Shown here in pieces: positions 10,982 through 23,332 of a stretch of 64,000 bases of DNA. Made by a program: the position numbers and the translations under genes. Source of the stretch: Hypsibius dujardini (lineage: Eukaryota; Tardigrada; Eutardigrada; Parachela; Hypsibiidae); the NCBI GenBank assembly GCA_001579985.1, contig LRSR01004671.1:47398-111397 (forward strand), in the 5' to 3' direction. The notes below the pieces were generated by a model that worked only from the letters and a program-made list of their open reading frames with translations, ran no database searches and was not told the DNA's origin. Position 1 is the stretch's first letter; every line of letters begins with the position of its first letter.

Positions 10982-11149
10982 ATCAAAAATAACGAAGATG
11001 GTTACCGCAGAAAATATTACTGATGTTGTTGCAAAGGAGAAACTGACGTATGAGAAATCCGCAGACGGATTAGAAATCGAAACCACAGAGAAAATTAATG
11101 AAGCGCTGTTTTCACCGAACACACGAAACAACGCGAGTGGTGACTGAGC

Positions 11150-11885
11150 AAAAAAGCGCAGTTTTTTAGCACGGGTTAGAATTTATTTGTTATTGCAAAA
11201 ATATACTGGCAATTTTGCTGAATGTGAGCAGTGACGTGTCACTGGCTAATGGTTCCTCGACTGAGTCAACTTCAAATTGCAGATTGTAAAAAATCGTGAT
11301 CTTCGAAAGCACTCAGTTAACCAGCTGTACCCTTCAAGTTATGCCCTAGCCCTCAACTGGGTGATTACTGCTTTCTTTGTCATAAATAAGGGACTTTTAT
11401 TGAATGCGTCAGTTTTGCCACATTTTATATAAACATATACAAAACACATATATATATATTTAAGGCATCTGGATAACATTTTATAACAAAGGCCTTGTTT
11501 AATATGTCAGCAACTGTACCTGACCTCTGTCGTAAATATGAATTTAATCGGCTCACACAACTTCGGAATTTGTTTTGGACCTTTCCTGAAAGCATGCCAC
11601 CGTCAGCCGTTCTTCAGGTAATAAAAAGTGAGGCTGAAGCGTTCCATGTTTAGCCCAATGATTTTTATTGTGTTTTTTGTCCAAATAAAAATTATTAACA
11701 GCAACAAAGTATTTTGAAATCTAATTTGATTGCTTCAATATATTTCGGTCAACTGAATTGAAATGAACTGAAAAAGCTGTGTCATATATATTACGGAAAA
11801 ATAGCATGGGTACATAAAATAATTTTATTTGAACGCTTTTCAAGGGCCTGTCTTCCGGTTTGTCAATACAATTGGACTTGGTCAA
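11150..11885. other. Intergenic, no gene seen
   Basis: AT-rich stretch between two divergently oriented genes; it should contain both promoters. A TATATATATTT tract lies near 11450. No repeats or coding frames of note. Confidence 0.35.
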
Positions 11886-11889
11886 AGAA

Positions 11890-13530
11890 ATGATAAGCGA
11901 CGTCCGGATATGCATGCCAAAGCTGCTTGAGAAGCCAATCACTGCTTTGCGCGTCCATTTCCTCTGCCAACCCACAACAGTCTGTCTTCTGGGCTGCTCC
12001 TACGTTAACGGCGACTCACGAGAGCTCATCGCGCATCGTGATGCAACGGAAGTAAGAACTACGGTCGGAATTATCGACTATAGATGCGTTGAAATATTGT
12101 GATAAATTTTTATATAAGCAAATTATGCAGTCCTTGAAGAACTCTGCACAAATACAGTAATATATATTCCTGCTGCTATGTTTTCTCCCGTAGCAAATGT
12201 AATTAAGGAATTATTCGGGCATGGCTTTGTCAGCTACTCTCATAGCAGCCAGTGCAAAATAGACAATTTTAACTTGAAACAGAAAAAACTCAAATAATAT
12301 ATACCCACTAAATCCTTTTTCGAACATTAAATGAGACTCCTAGTACCTTGACACTATTAAAAAATATCGGATACTTTTTAATGTTTAGGTTGCAGTCTAT
12401 GGTTTGCTGCAGTTCGTTGGCATCGGATACGAATATACACTTCGTTGCGGCGGATGCAAATCACGTTACAGCTATGCAATGTATTTCAATCGTTTGTTGA
12501 AAACGGTAAAGAACGGGAGTTACTGTACGTTAACCGAAAGCTCTACTGGACTAGAGAACTAGCAGAACTATTAATTAACAATATGTAAGTAGTGGTCAGC
12601 CTCTGCAAATTTTTTTCTTTTTATTAGTTTGATTTTTTTCAGATTACATGCGCAGACCACCTTTGAGGGTTTTGCAGAGAGCCTCAGATCATCATTTCAT
12701 TGGACTTCAGGTAACCGTATATTTTTCTAGGTGCCCGATTGACCAGATAAATAAGTGACGATAGAGGAAAGAGCAGACGCAGTTTTGGGATCAACGAAAT
12801 ATGATAGCACCATTAAGTGATGTTATTTCAGCATCGACAAACGTTCACAGAGCCCGGCCATAAATTTCATGGAAGTGTTTTTTGTTTAAATTGCGCATTC
12901 TTCATGCCAAGCGCTCTTAGTCTGACCAAAGATGAGCTGAATCGAGATTCCCTATTTCTTCACTTCTTCACTTTTCAAGACAGAGCAAATCGAATTTGTC
13001 GTTCAGTGTTTCTTCAGTTTGCTCAAAATTACTGGCACGGTCAATCTGTACTCTTGAGAAGGGGACGAATTGTTGCATTCTTCCTGCTAACTGCTGCGGT
13101 TGCTGTATGTGGAAGTCGCTTCAACATTCGGCCGCGAGTTAATTCTCCCCACAGAGCTGCTGTGCAATCTCGACCGCACAACCTTGGGTCATCTCGTGAG
13201 TTTCCACGTGTACTTCCTAAGTACCTGCTTGTATGGTAATTAGGGTAATTCCCATTAATGATTTTGTTCATATTTGATATTCTGCTATTTGTAGAAAATC
13301 CCAATGGAACGAAGGCGCTCATCAAGAACAGTGCCACAAAGGTGAAAGCCGTGAGTCGACCAGTTGGACGTCGAGCAACACCTCCGTCCGGTTACCCGAA
13401 AGCTCAAAGCAGTAAGAAATGTTTTAGGCATGCACTGAGGCAATTGACATACCTCTTGAATAAATGTTTTCCTGACGAATTTGATGAAAACTACACGTTT
13501 AAACGCGCCTTCAAACGTAATTACAAGTAA
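11890..13530 (+). CDS. Bcl-2 family-like protein (BH3 and BH1 motifs)
   Basis: Exons 11890-12051, 12389-12524, 12643-12710, 12832-13195 and 13295-13530 join in phases 0, 1, 0, 1 to about 321 residues. Donors are GTAAGA, GTACGT, GTAACC and GTGAGT. Residues about 55-75 (YGLLQFVGIGYEY) resemble a BH4 helix. PLRVLQRASDHHFIGL (residues about 105-120) has the BH3 L-x3-x-A-x-D pattern. RRGRIVAFFLLTAAVAVCGS (about residues 203-222) resembles BH1, whose hallmark is W/GRIVAFF. This suggests a regulator of mitochondrial apoptosis. No clear BH2 or C-terminal membrane anchor is present in this model. A second model uses donor GTAATT at 13517 (phase 1) to reach exon 13777, which brings in a hydrophobic segment. 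A paralogue far from the vertebrate types, or chance similarity, cannot be excluded. Confidence 0.5.
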
Positions 13531-13776
13531 TGGGCAACTCCTTATTTTTTAATTTTCATATAATTCATTCATTGTGTCAGAAAAAATTTAATGTGTTTGA
13601 ATGATGATTACAAGGTTAAAAAAGGTGTTTCAATAAATATCTCGCTCCAAATAAGATAACTTACGTCTTTTTATGTTATTTGTCCCACTCAAGTGGTACC
13701 TAACTTGAGCCATTTGTTGACTGGAAATGAAACGCTTTCCTTGCTAATTACCCCAATTCGTACTTTTCTGATTTAG

Positions 13777-14162
13777 GTTTGATGAAGACCTTTGCAAGCA
13801 AATTTACGGGTAAGACGGCCACAATTGACACTGTCAAGGCAGTTGCAGAAAACACGATCGTCATGGCTGGAGGTGCAGCAGTGGCAGGAGGTGTGGCGTC
13901 CGCAATCGGCCTGACGCAAACTAATCTCGGAGACCATCAACACTGCATCGAATGTTACTTCATGCCATTGGAAAACGGAACAGGTGAATTCGTAGAACAG
14001 CCGAAAGAATCTATGCTAAACCTGGATACCGCATCGGCTGCAGTCATACAAAACCAGGCGGATGGCACTGTCAACCTAGTTGTTTGCCGTGTTTGTGACC
14101 GTTGGAGGAGCCTGCTTCACCGTTGTCATTACCCTTATTGTTCGCGTGAAGTGTTGTCGTAA
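13777..14162 (+). CDS. Candidate 3' exon or separate small membrane protein
   Basis: After acceptor TGATTTAG an open frame of 128 codons starts LMKTFASKFTGKTA and contains a hydrophobic Gly/Ala segment (IVMAGGAAVAGGVASAIGL) that could span a membrane. Its phase matches an alternative donor at 13517, so it may be the C-terminal, membrane-anchoring exon of the Bcl-2-like gene. The last 30 codons look out of frame. In the next frame, from 14077, a strong membrane segment (FVTVGGACFTVVITLIVRV) is followed by a basic tail KCCRKCKHEK and stop near 14193. That frame has a TAG immediately before it, so an unseen intron or a frameshift is needed. Function unknown. Confidence 0.35.
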
Positions 14163-14199
14163 GTGCAAGCACGAGAAAGATCATTGGTGATGCACGTAT

Positions 14200-16995
14200 T
14201 TACAAATCCTTAAACAAATCTATTTCGGCAAACGACAACAGGACGACATCGCCGAATCGGATTTAGCTTCGATTCAAGTGTAGTATCTTCTTATAGTTTT
14301 TGTGCGCGATTTCGCTGCTGTTAACTTGTTAGTATCTGGGGAGGGTTTGCCCTTTACCTCTCCTAAAGATTGCGGGCACCAAAAAAAGCTGTTTTCTGTG
14401 GCTTGGTTTGCATTGCTTTGTAGTGTTGCTAATAGTTGTCGGCGCTGACTTGAGGATAACCGATTCACCTAGACTGAACTGTGTATAATTTGTGAATACA
14501 TATGATGGTCACGTCTAACAGTCGGCCGGATTGATTTGGACGCGGTAGGATGCACCGGCTGTCGAACGGCAGGATGGATGAACGGTGAAGCGATTAAGGG
14601 TTCATACAGTCAAATGAAATGATGGTTGGACGAACGGACGATGACCCATTGACCAGAGCGGTCCGATGTGCAGTTAGACAAGCGCATTTTGTAGAAAAAT
14701 GACGGGTTTAGCAACTAGTCCAGGCTACTCGAAGGGAGCACAAACAATAAATAGCAGACGTCTTAGTGGTGACCTAAATCCTGACGTATGTCACCACCAA
14801 CCTGTCCGTGACATCTCGAGACAAAAGAAATCCGCCTGTCACTTCTCTGTCACCACTCAGCCATTTATTATGTTTGACTCAACACTTAACCGTCCGTCAT
14901 TTCCAGGTTACCGTCACAAGGTCCGTCAAGGTCTGGATCACCGCTCAGTTATCCGTCAGGGTTGAGTATCCCCTAAGCTGTTTGCCATTTGCCCAGTCAT
15001 CGCTCAGCCGCCCTTGAAGTTAGGAGTCACCAATTAGCTGTTCTTCACGGTTTGGGTCACCAGTGAGCCATGCGTCTCTTTTGGCTCACCAATACGCTGT
15101 CTGTCATTTTTAAGGTCACGACGAAGTTACACCTTACCTTTGAAGCCGTTTGTTCCAAACAAAATGATCATCCAAATGTTAAGTGGGTGAAAACAGCTTT
15201 TCGTCTAGTTTCACCGTGTTATATTTTCAAAGAGAAATTGGGTGAAAATAAACACTTCGTTATTGAAATAAGATTAACAAGGAGTAGGATGAGATTTTTA
15301 AAATCATTTTGACCTGAAATATTTTTCACAAACTCTAGTTTAAATATGATGATTTTAGAAGGTAGTATCCTTTCATTATGAGATTTGCTTTGACCTACAG
15401 AAAATCCGGATGCTCCGGAAGCCATTTTCGACTTCCTTGTTAAAGTAAATCATTGATTGACTGATCAAATCTTCAACGGAGAAACTTTCAATCATATTTT
15501 GCACTTTCACTCCAAAACAACGCGAAAATAATTTTTTAGTCAATAATTGATGATAGAAACTTTTTTTTTAAATTGGTAAAATGAAGCTTCAAACTCGTCT
15601 TTGGAAGCAATAAAATAGTATGTCTGTCTGCCTGTTTATTTGTCTGTGTAAAGTGACACTTCTTAACGGCTTCATCACTGACTCGCTCTGAGTGTTAGTT
15701 GACCATGCAATGTACTAGTACTGTAAGGAAAACTATGTATTTAATTACTACCATAGAAGAATTTGAAATGTCGTTCTGTTAATTTTCAAAGTAAGTGCTC
15801 AAGTGCAAAACAAAACTGAAAATTTTGTTGCCGAAAGGGATGACCAATCGGTCAAGCGTTTACTTACAAGCGGTCGTCGATGGCTTCCGGATCTTCCGGA
15901 TTTTTTTGTAGCCCAAACCAAGGCTCATAGTGAACTGATATTTTGTCATAAGATCATCATATTTTAACTAGTATTTATGAAAAAAAAAAACAATTCCAGG
16001 TCGATCGGAGTTTAATAATCTCTTCCGTCCCTTGTAAGTGTTTCATGCACGTCTACTTTTCTAAAGTATCTGGCACTATATATATATATATATATATATA
16101 CACGCTATTGCTCGCGCTCTGCGCGAGCAAAAGGCAGAAATTTTAGCTTCGCAAGACCATTTTGGAGTTTTAAATATATTTAATTTTATGTTTCGTATGT
16201 CTCTTATGTTTTTGTGTCACTCTATTTGTTTTTGTCTCCGTCTCCGGTCTTGTCGCATTCCTGTCTACTGTCGGCAGGAAAGCGCTTAATATTATCATTC
16301 GATTAGCTTCAAAAATTGGAACAGATTGATCAATCAACTGAGGCCAAACATGGGAACCGAGAAGTTTCGAATATTCTAAACTTTTCCAATTTTAAAACGG
16401 AGATTCTAGCACCACTTTGAACTCCTCCAACGAGAACTGATCCCTTTTGAAACATGAGTTTTAAAATTAAAAATCAGTGAGCCACTAAATTTTCAATCAG
16501 GGGACGGATAGCAGCCCTGCGTTTTAATAATGTCTTAACATATCATCGCGGCGTGAGACGTGTTGAAGCGCTGTACTGGTTGACATGTCCAAAATCAAAA
16601 AAATTAAATAAATCAGAAAACCATTCAGTTAACTTGGTTATAAAGCCACAGCAAAAATCAGGGTAACAATTTTTTTCTTTGTTGCGCGTTTCGTCAGGGT
16701 GTGAGGTAATACCGAGGGGTCCGGACAGGGGCAAAAAAGGCGTGTTCTTGCAATACGTTGATCTGACGAAATGGCGCATCACTTTGGCTCACTTTGCCTC
16801 GCCCACACTCTTTCTCTCACTCCATTCATCCATCCATTATATATGCTATATTTAGAACGAACCTGTTGCATACATGCTGGAAGGACGATGCGGTTCAGGC
16901 TAGCCGAATTTCTTTCCACCAAAGAAGTTGATAAACGAGAACAACTTTGGCCAGACGTATTATGATGCTTATTTGTCGCTGTACAACAAAAAGAT
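14200..16995. other. Long intergenic region with degenerate repeats
   Basis: No gene recognised. About 14760-15115 holds degenerate tandem copies of a roughly 40-50-bp unit built on GTCACCAxTCAGCC...TCCGTCA. A (TA)n microsatellite is at 16078-16100, followed by a GC palindrome (GCTCGCGCTCTGCGCGAGC) at about 16110-16128. The remainder is AT-rich. Confidence 0.45.
14760..15115. repeat. Degenerate tandem repeat, GTCACC...CCGTCA unit
   Basis: Recurrent GTCACC / TCAGCC / CCGTCA words at roughly 40-50-bp spacing, strongly diverged. Similar words occur at 3180-3360 and 7620-7720, suggesting an old dispersed satellite. Confidence 0.45.
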
Positions 16996-16999
16996 AAAA

Positions 17000-19900
17000 A
17001 TGGCCGCGCCAAATTTTCATTCGGATCCATTTTTATTTGTTCGTAGACCATGCTGGCAACTCTTAAAGCCTCTGCCGAGCATTTCTTCGGCTTTGTCAAC
17101 CACTGCCTTAGTTAATAGTGTTATTCTCAGGTAAGAGTGCAAACTGCGCCCCTTGGTTTGTGTGTTTGTGTGCAATAGCCGAAGGTTAAAACTAGTTTAC
17201 CGTTATTACTGTTACGGTTCTCCAGCCAAAATAGATACTGCTGATTTTACCATTATTCGGAAACTTAAGTGTCTGCTTTTAAGTCGCATTAACAACCTTT
17301 TTCAAACCAAGAAGTTGCCCTGTGAATGCACTATATCAGTCTGTACGATAGCATCTTTTCTTTTAGCCGCTCTGAAGGAGGCGCTGTAATCGACACGCCA
17401 AATTTCGTCAGCACATTGCCGCATGCATAAGTACTGTACAACGAACGCACCGCTTACTTCTCAACAAAATTTAATATCGATTCTCTACCGTTAGCTTTGA
17501 AAATTGTTCAAGAATGTTCTTCTGACATTTCCCTTTGTTTTCTGTCTGAATCCAAACTTCAATTTGATTGCTTTAAAACTATCCAATTCAAATCTTTAAA
17601 TTTGAGTTGTAATGCTAAAACATAAGGCAATACGCCGGATCTTGCCACAATGTTTTCTCTGGTCCGTTTTGTCCACTAGACATTTGTTGACATAATATTA
17701 ATGAATAATTTTCTAATTATATCAAAAAAAGCAGACATATTTGATGCGATTGTGCGTTTGAAAATTAATTTAAGCCGGTTTCTGGTGGCTTTGAATGATA
17801 TTTTCTCCAACACAGACATTTTTCATTCTATTACTGTAGCGGTATTTACAAAGTGTATACCCAGACTTTCTTTTTAGATTTATTTCTCTGGTTTGTGATT
17901 TTAATAAATCAAATCGTAATAAATTGTATTTGCATTTTGTATTAAGAGTCAACGAATCGTAGAAAAATATTTTTCAGCCACCAAGAACCTTAGTCAAAAA
18001 GTTGTCAACTTCCAGCTTTTTCGTCGCTTAAATACGTTAAGTTTTCATCCACTGCCATTGATAAATTACCGGAAATTTTCTTTTAATAAACTATAGCATA
18101 GCTTCTTAGCTATTGAATAAATGGTGTGGATTTGTTGTATTCTGTTGGGTAACAGATCAGTTTTAAAGTTCGCCCAGAGATGAACGGCGCGCATTGTATA
18201 TTTAGGTCTTTACCACAAAGCCTGGCTGAAATTACGGATTTAATGGCGGATAACATTTGATAGTTACACAATAAATTATAAACCATATAATACAGGACAT
18301 TCATCAATTTATCAGACAAAGAAATGTGATGAGTTCTTGTGGAACCAGGAAGTCGCAGCGCCAGTTTAAAAGACCTTCACTTTCACTAGTAAAAAAGTAC
18401 CGTACGCTCGCGATCTCAAGTGACACTTTTTTGCCCTACCAGTTAATTTGATCCACCCCGGATCTTATCTGTTCATCACAGTTTGCTATTGTTTATCTAC
18501 AATCAATCAATCAACTGATTCATGTGTGCGTCAAGTTATTCCGCTTAATCAATCAATCGCTGCCAAGTTGCTCTTAAATTTCAACCAATCACGACACAGT
18601 GAATCCGATTGAACAGTCAACCGATGACTGGATGGGGTGAGGCTTAACTATCCCTTGAGATCGCGAGCATACGGTATTCATTTAGTGAATTTACTGAGTT
18701 AATATCTCTGCAGCAATTTCCCCACCGAACAGTCCTACGCGACGGAACCGTTCTCTCCGCTTGGCGCTGCTGAAACGTTGCCGCTGTCGAGTTATCCTGA
18801 AGCACAAACTTTAGGCTTGGTGGAACCAGGAGAAGCGCAACATGATCTTGCGGTTGCTTTGCAAGATGGAACCGACCCGTCTACCAGAGCAACAGTCACT
18901 TCGCAGGATGGGATCGACCCGTTCACCATAGTAACAGTCACACCCTTGATACTGGCAAAGCATGACAAGGGAAAAAGGTGTCATATACTGTTTATTATTT
19001 CTGCGTGATTTAATGGAGAACGATAAATGAATTTCCAGTCATTTAGAAGAGTTTACATAATTGTCCAAAAAACCAACTTTCCCATAGCGACCAGTTTTTA
19101 ATCGGCAAAAAGTGTCGCTTTTTTATATTTGTATTAAGTGTTCATAGACCGTGTTATTTTTGCCTTACTGAAATCAATAACACAACAGGAATAGATGAGA
19201 AAAAACCCAACATACGTCTAAAGAACTGACTGGACTGGATCAGCTCTCAAATTGAAGATAATTCAATAAGTCGTAATATCCTGCAACTAATTTTTTTAAG
19301 CCTAGATTTAACCAATGTATATCAAGTTTTAGTTTTATCTTCAGTGGGATGATTCTCAGATAGTGATTGAATAACAAATTTATTTATTTCTTAAATTCAC
19401 CTGTTCATAAGTTGAGAAGTCTATTTTATCGACAATAAATGGGAATCTGTTTTAAGGCAGAATTCAAAAGTTCCAAGAACAATAGAAGTAGGCATTGTCA
19501 ATAATTTAACTGCAAAAAAGTCGAATGCATTTTCGAAAAGAAGAAAACCGCCATCGTTTGAAACGATTCTGAAAAAACTTGGGATCGATTGCCGTCAGCA
19601 TATTATATTTTGCGAATGAGAAGGCATGCTTTGAACGGTATCTGGAGTCCCACTTCCCATGTTCAATCAGATTAGATCATGAGTCATAGCTCCGTCCCTG
19701 AAATCCAAAATTATTCAGCTACTGGAATTGATTCTAAATCAAATTTGCCCTGGATAATATAAAAAGTTATGGTTTCTTTATTTCGAGAATTCGTTAATTG
19801 CTGTGAAAATTACTGAAAATGGTGTGTTTCAGTAGAGTTGAAACTTGGAATTTGTGTCGAAATAGTTTCCTCATTACTGCCGATAAAATAAATTCCTAAA

Positions 19901-21340
19901 ATCGTCACCCAAATAAGACTGTTTAAGAGAAAAAACTTGAAAATTACCATATGAGCATTACCACATTTCTGCGTTCATCATCTGAAAAACATCCCAACCT
20001 AATTAGGACAATTAAAATTATCGAAAAAAAGTTTAACGAAAGACGCGGGGTTCGATCAAATTTAACTGGTAATGGCAAGCATCCACTTTATTTGACATTT
20101 TCAGATTTTTTACATTACTATTGATCCAAGACTTATGTTCTATTCCAGCCATCAGCGCAAGCCAAAAGCCAGAGGTGCCCAGCGTAAGACAAAGCGTTTC
20201 AAATTTACGAGGAGAAAGAGCGTGCGGTAAGTTCGGTTTAGGCTTCTATGGAATCTTTTTCAGTTGAGCATTTTACTCGTTTGCACCATCCTAATGTCAG
20301 TATGATGACGTATGTTTTCCAGGTACCATGTGTCTGAAATCCTGGGTCAGTACCCGCCAAATTCCGGAGATAGTCCAGAAGGCTACTTGGTGCAGAAAGC
20401 TAACTGCAACAAACTATACATCCAGGCTGCAACTCTCCGCAAAACTGCGAAAGTTCAGCTAGAAGAATTCCACAAGCTGCCCCTGTAAGATTAATTTTTG
20501 TTTCTTCCGTTTTAGCAATTTCAATTAATTTTTTTTGTACTACCGGTTTGTAATTCCATTTTTGAAAACACTGCAGAGGGCACGTGACCGCAGGCACTTA
20601 GTTATAATACCGTTTTCAAACTTCGTTCTCTCAAAAGATTCAATTTTGTGTTTAAAAAATCAATTTTCAGCACGACTTTGCAGGTAAAGAACTATTTGGT
20701 GTAGTTTCTTTGGAGGTAGGGGGTTACGGGAAGCAAATAAATCCAAAGCTAATTATAAAGTTCCAAAATGTGAAATATATTGCAGAACTGTAAATGAAAA
20801 TACGATTTCAGAGAACGTGATAACTCTTTACTGAGTTCGAAGAAGAGCAAAATTGTATTTTATTTCAAATTAAAATTGATATTTCATCGTTTATATATTC
20901 AGTTATGTTTTATGAAACAACAAACAGTTATGTCGGAAATATCGGTTTGCGCGTGCCTCCGGTAGTCTAGGTGGAATTTTTTTAATAGTCAAAATTATCT
21001 TTCCGTAGAGCACTATAACTGTTCATATGACTTTCTTGTCTCCGACAGGGCGGAACGAGAACTTTGGGAATTCGCGTACGTCGTTGCGGTAAAATGGGAC
21101 GTTCATCCCGTGACGTCTGAAATAATGCAGATCTACCAGCTAGCGTGGACGGCGGAGGGCTATCACCCTTCTTGGGTGCTCAAGTGTAATATACACGTGG
21201 ATGGGGGCAGCGTGGACGACCTGCCTCGGGGAGAACTGGGATACCGAAATGCTATCAAGACCCTCGAAAACGCTTGGATGGCGTCAGTTCGATTAGTTGA
21301 AGGGCGATGGGTTCCGTGCAAGGCAGTGGCTCGAAAGTAG
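17000..21340 (+). CDS. Unidentified five-exon gene, possible mitochondrial targeting
   Basis: Exons 17000-17130, 18714-18977, 20149-20226, 20323-20484 and 21049-21340 join with phase 2 at every junction to a 308-residue protein ending in TAG. Donors are GTAAGA, GTGTCA (weak), GTAAGT, GTAAGA; acceptors are CTGCAG, TTCCAG, TTCCAG, GACAG. The N-terminus is basic and hydroxylated without acidic residues after position 9 (FVRRPCWQLLKPLPSISSAL), as in mitochondrial presequences. Residues about 60-130 are low-complexity with a duplicated QDGTDPSTRATVTS / QDGIDPFTIVTVTP motif. A basic patch (RKPKARGAQRKTKRFKFTRR) follows. The C-terminal 150 residues look folded (ERELWEFAYVVAVKWDVHPV, then GWY-type tail VEGRWVPCKAVARK). 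I recognise no family. Intron 1 (1.6 kb) carries the 18398-18676 MITE. Confidence 0.55.
18398..18676. mobile_element. 279-bp MITE, TACCGTA...TACGGTA ends
   Basis: The terminal inverted repeat starts TACCGTACGCTCGCGATCTC on the left; the right end is its inverse with about 3 differences over 26 bp. If the outermost TA is the target duplication, the element starts CCGTA. The interior is rich in AATCAATCAAT. It lies in intron 1 of the five-exon gene and has a truncated relative at 1564-1735. Confidence 0.75.
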
Positions 21341-21740
21341 AACTTTAAAATGGAATTAGAATGCAGTTCTGCATGGGGAACACTGAAGTTTATATATTTA
21401 TCATTGGGTTCAGAATACGTTTCATTTATATAGAGGGGCATAAACAAGCTACATATAACAGTTACATGATAATTAACTTCGTGTTTCTCAAACCGTTGAA
21501 GCGATTCTTGGCGAGCAAAAAAAAAGTTTAGACAACTGAACAAAAGTTTTGTTTAATTGCTGCATGTTCTTAACTCAGAAAGTCGCAAACGAATGGTTGC
21601 GATTCGCAGTTTTATTTCCAGAGGAATTGTTTAAATCAGATAGAGTATATTATTAAGCACCTTGGGTGTGCGACATAACCCTTAGGATTACTGTTAAAAT
21701 TCAACGTTAATATGAAAAATAAGGAGCACTGTAAGACTAC
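21341..21740. other. 3' flank, no gene seen
   Basis: Probable 3' UTR of the upstream gene and AT-rich spacer. No structure noted. Confidence 0.35.
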
Positions 21741-21745
21741 TTACA

Positions 21746-22944
21746 AGGGAATATAAACCTGTGTCAGTCTGAGATCGGACCCAACTTTTTTTTATAGATA
21801 CATACTATCAAACCATGATTTTTAAAAATATGACTGGTCCCCCACAATTCCGTTTGAGATTGAGAAAATCGGGGAAGATTCCTATTGCGGCAGCCACTTT
21901 AAAGCTTTCATCATAACATTGATTGATTGAATTACGAAAAATATTTTATTCGTTTACCCATTTAACGGTTCAGGCAAACAAAAGTCGATGCGCAAATCAT
22001 TCGACAAACGAGTCAGGGCAACAGAAATGGTAACCGGCATCTTCAAATATTTTTCAATAACCATTAAAGCAGAGAATTTCGGTACACCAGCCGCAGCGGA
22101 TAAAACAACAGCGGTATACCACAACGACAAGGTTTTGCAAAATCTCGAACAACCAGTTTAACAAAATTATCAAACAGTCAACCGAATGATTAAATTCCTA
22201 TTCGCGATTTTGTGGAGTGGAGAAGATTGCTGATGAAACATTTTCGTTAATGATTATTACTGTAGCGATGCAATTCTAGGTAATACGCAATACAAACTGC
22301 GTTTTCCATACATATGATCTCAGGTGTGGGTACAAAACCACCTACCCACTGTAATGCGTCTCAGTCTTCAATCAAGCAACTTACCAACGGCCCACATGCT
22401 CAGTGATCTTCACAAATTTTCAATCAAGAGATCAATCAGCCAAAAAAGCAGGCTCTTGCAATGCTTAACCACCGGCGGAGGGTAGCCTCTCCGATTTTCT
22501 CCGCTCTGGCAAATTCTAGCTGATTGTGAAACAATTCATGAGGCAAAGACCAGCGCTTCAAAATTGTATTTCTTCGGTTTTCGGTAGAAAAAAATCGAGC
22601 ATTTTAAACAGAAACAATAGATTTTTAACGGTGAATACTTGGAATAAAATATTTAGGGCAATTCAGACGGAGTGGTGAGCAAACAACCCGGGGGCGTGGC
22701 TACAGCTGCGCCTTAGAATCGCGTCGCTACAAAACTGTACTGTGTTTAATCAATCAATCAACGTTATTGCAAAAGCATTAAAGTGACTGCCGCAATAGGA
22801 ATCTTCTCCGATTTTCTCAATCTCAAACGGAATTGTGGGGGACCAGTCATATTTTTTAAAATCATGATTTGATAGTATGTATCCATAAAAAAAGTTGGGC
22901 CCGATCTCAGACTGACACAGGAAAATATTCCCTTGTTAGTCCCC
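21746..22944. mobile_element. Fold-back element with about 185-bp inverted arms
   Basis: Segment 21746-21930 is repeated inverted at 22745-22944 at roughly 90-95% identity, including CTGTGTCAGTCTGAGATCGG and ACTGGTCCCCCACAATTCCG. Outer ends begin ACAAGGGAATAT. The 0.8-kb interior has no transposase and contains a 140-bp dispersed repeat (22596-22740). A minus-strand frame crossing the right arm (22764-23108) is a by-product of the repeat. No clear target duplication is visible. Confidence 0.7.
22596..22740 (+). repeat. Dispersed repeat, copy 1
   Basis: About 140 bp from TTTTAAACAGAAA through AATATTTAGGGCAATTCAGA and GGGGGCGTGGCTACAGCTGC to TCGCTAC. An inverted copy at about 47310-47443 shares most bases, and a partial copy is near 48855-48885. 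Confidence 0.7.
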
Positions 22945-23330
22945 GGAATCGTAAAAAGAAACCGCTGTGGTAACAACGTTATGTCTGTTGATATACTTGT
23001 GCAATTTTGGGAAGACAAGAAGAATTCTAAAATATCAAGAGGCGGTCCAGATAAGTGCCCAAAAGTAGTTAAGACGGCAGAAGTTTTGAATAATTCCCGA
23101 AAACACATCGTGCTTCAATCGATCAAGCGTAGGCTCTTTCATAAACTGTGTTTAACAGTCATGCCATAGGGTAGTCGGAGCGCCGATGTAATCGACTGAC
23201 CAACTCAGCTTATGTGGGTGACAGTTGCCTAATGTACATTTAGAGTATTTTCAGTTCCTCAAGTGTCAGACGACTGCGAGTCATTTGAAGTTCACGAATG
23301 ACGATAAGGTTTGCTGGGGATAGTGTCGCA
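22945..23330. other. No gene recognised
   Basis: A plus-strand frame 22933-23169 overlaps the fold-back arm and has no recognisable feature. The rest is unremarkable. Confidence 0.3.
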
Positions 23331-23332
23331 GT

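Noticed and set aside
10731-11147. 138-codon plus-strand frame
   Set aside because: It is antisense to the first exon of the minus-strand gene, whose splice phases agree; no plus-strand partner exons were found.
22764-23108. 114-codon minus-strand frame
   Set aside because: It runs along one arm of an inverted repeat and the matching arm does not keep the frame.
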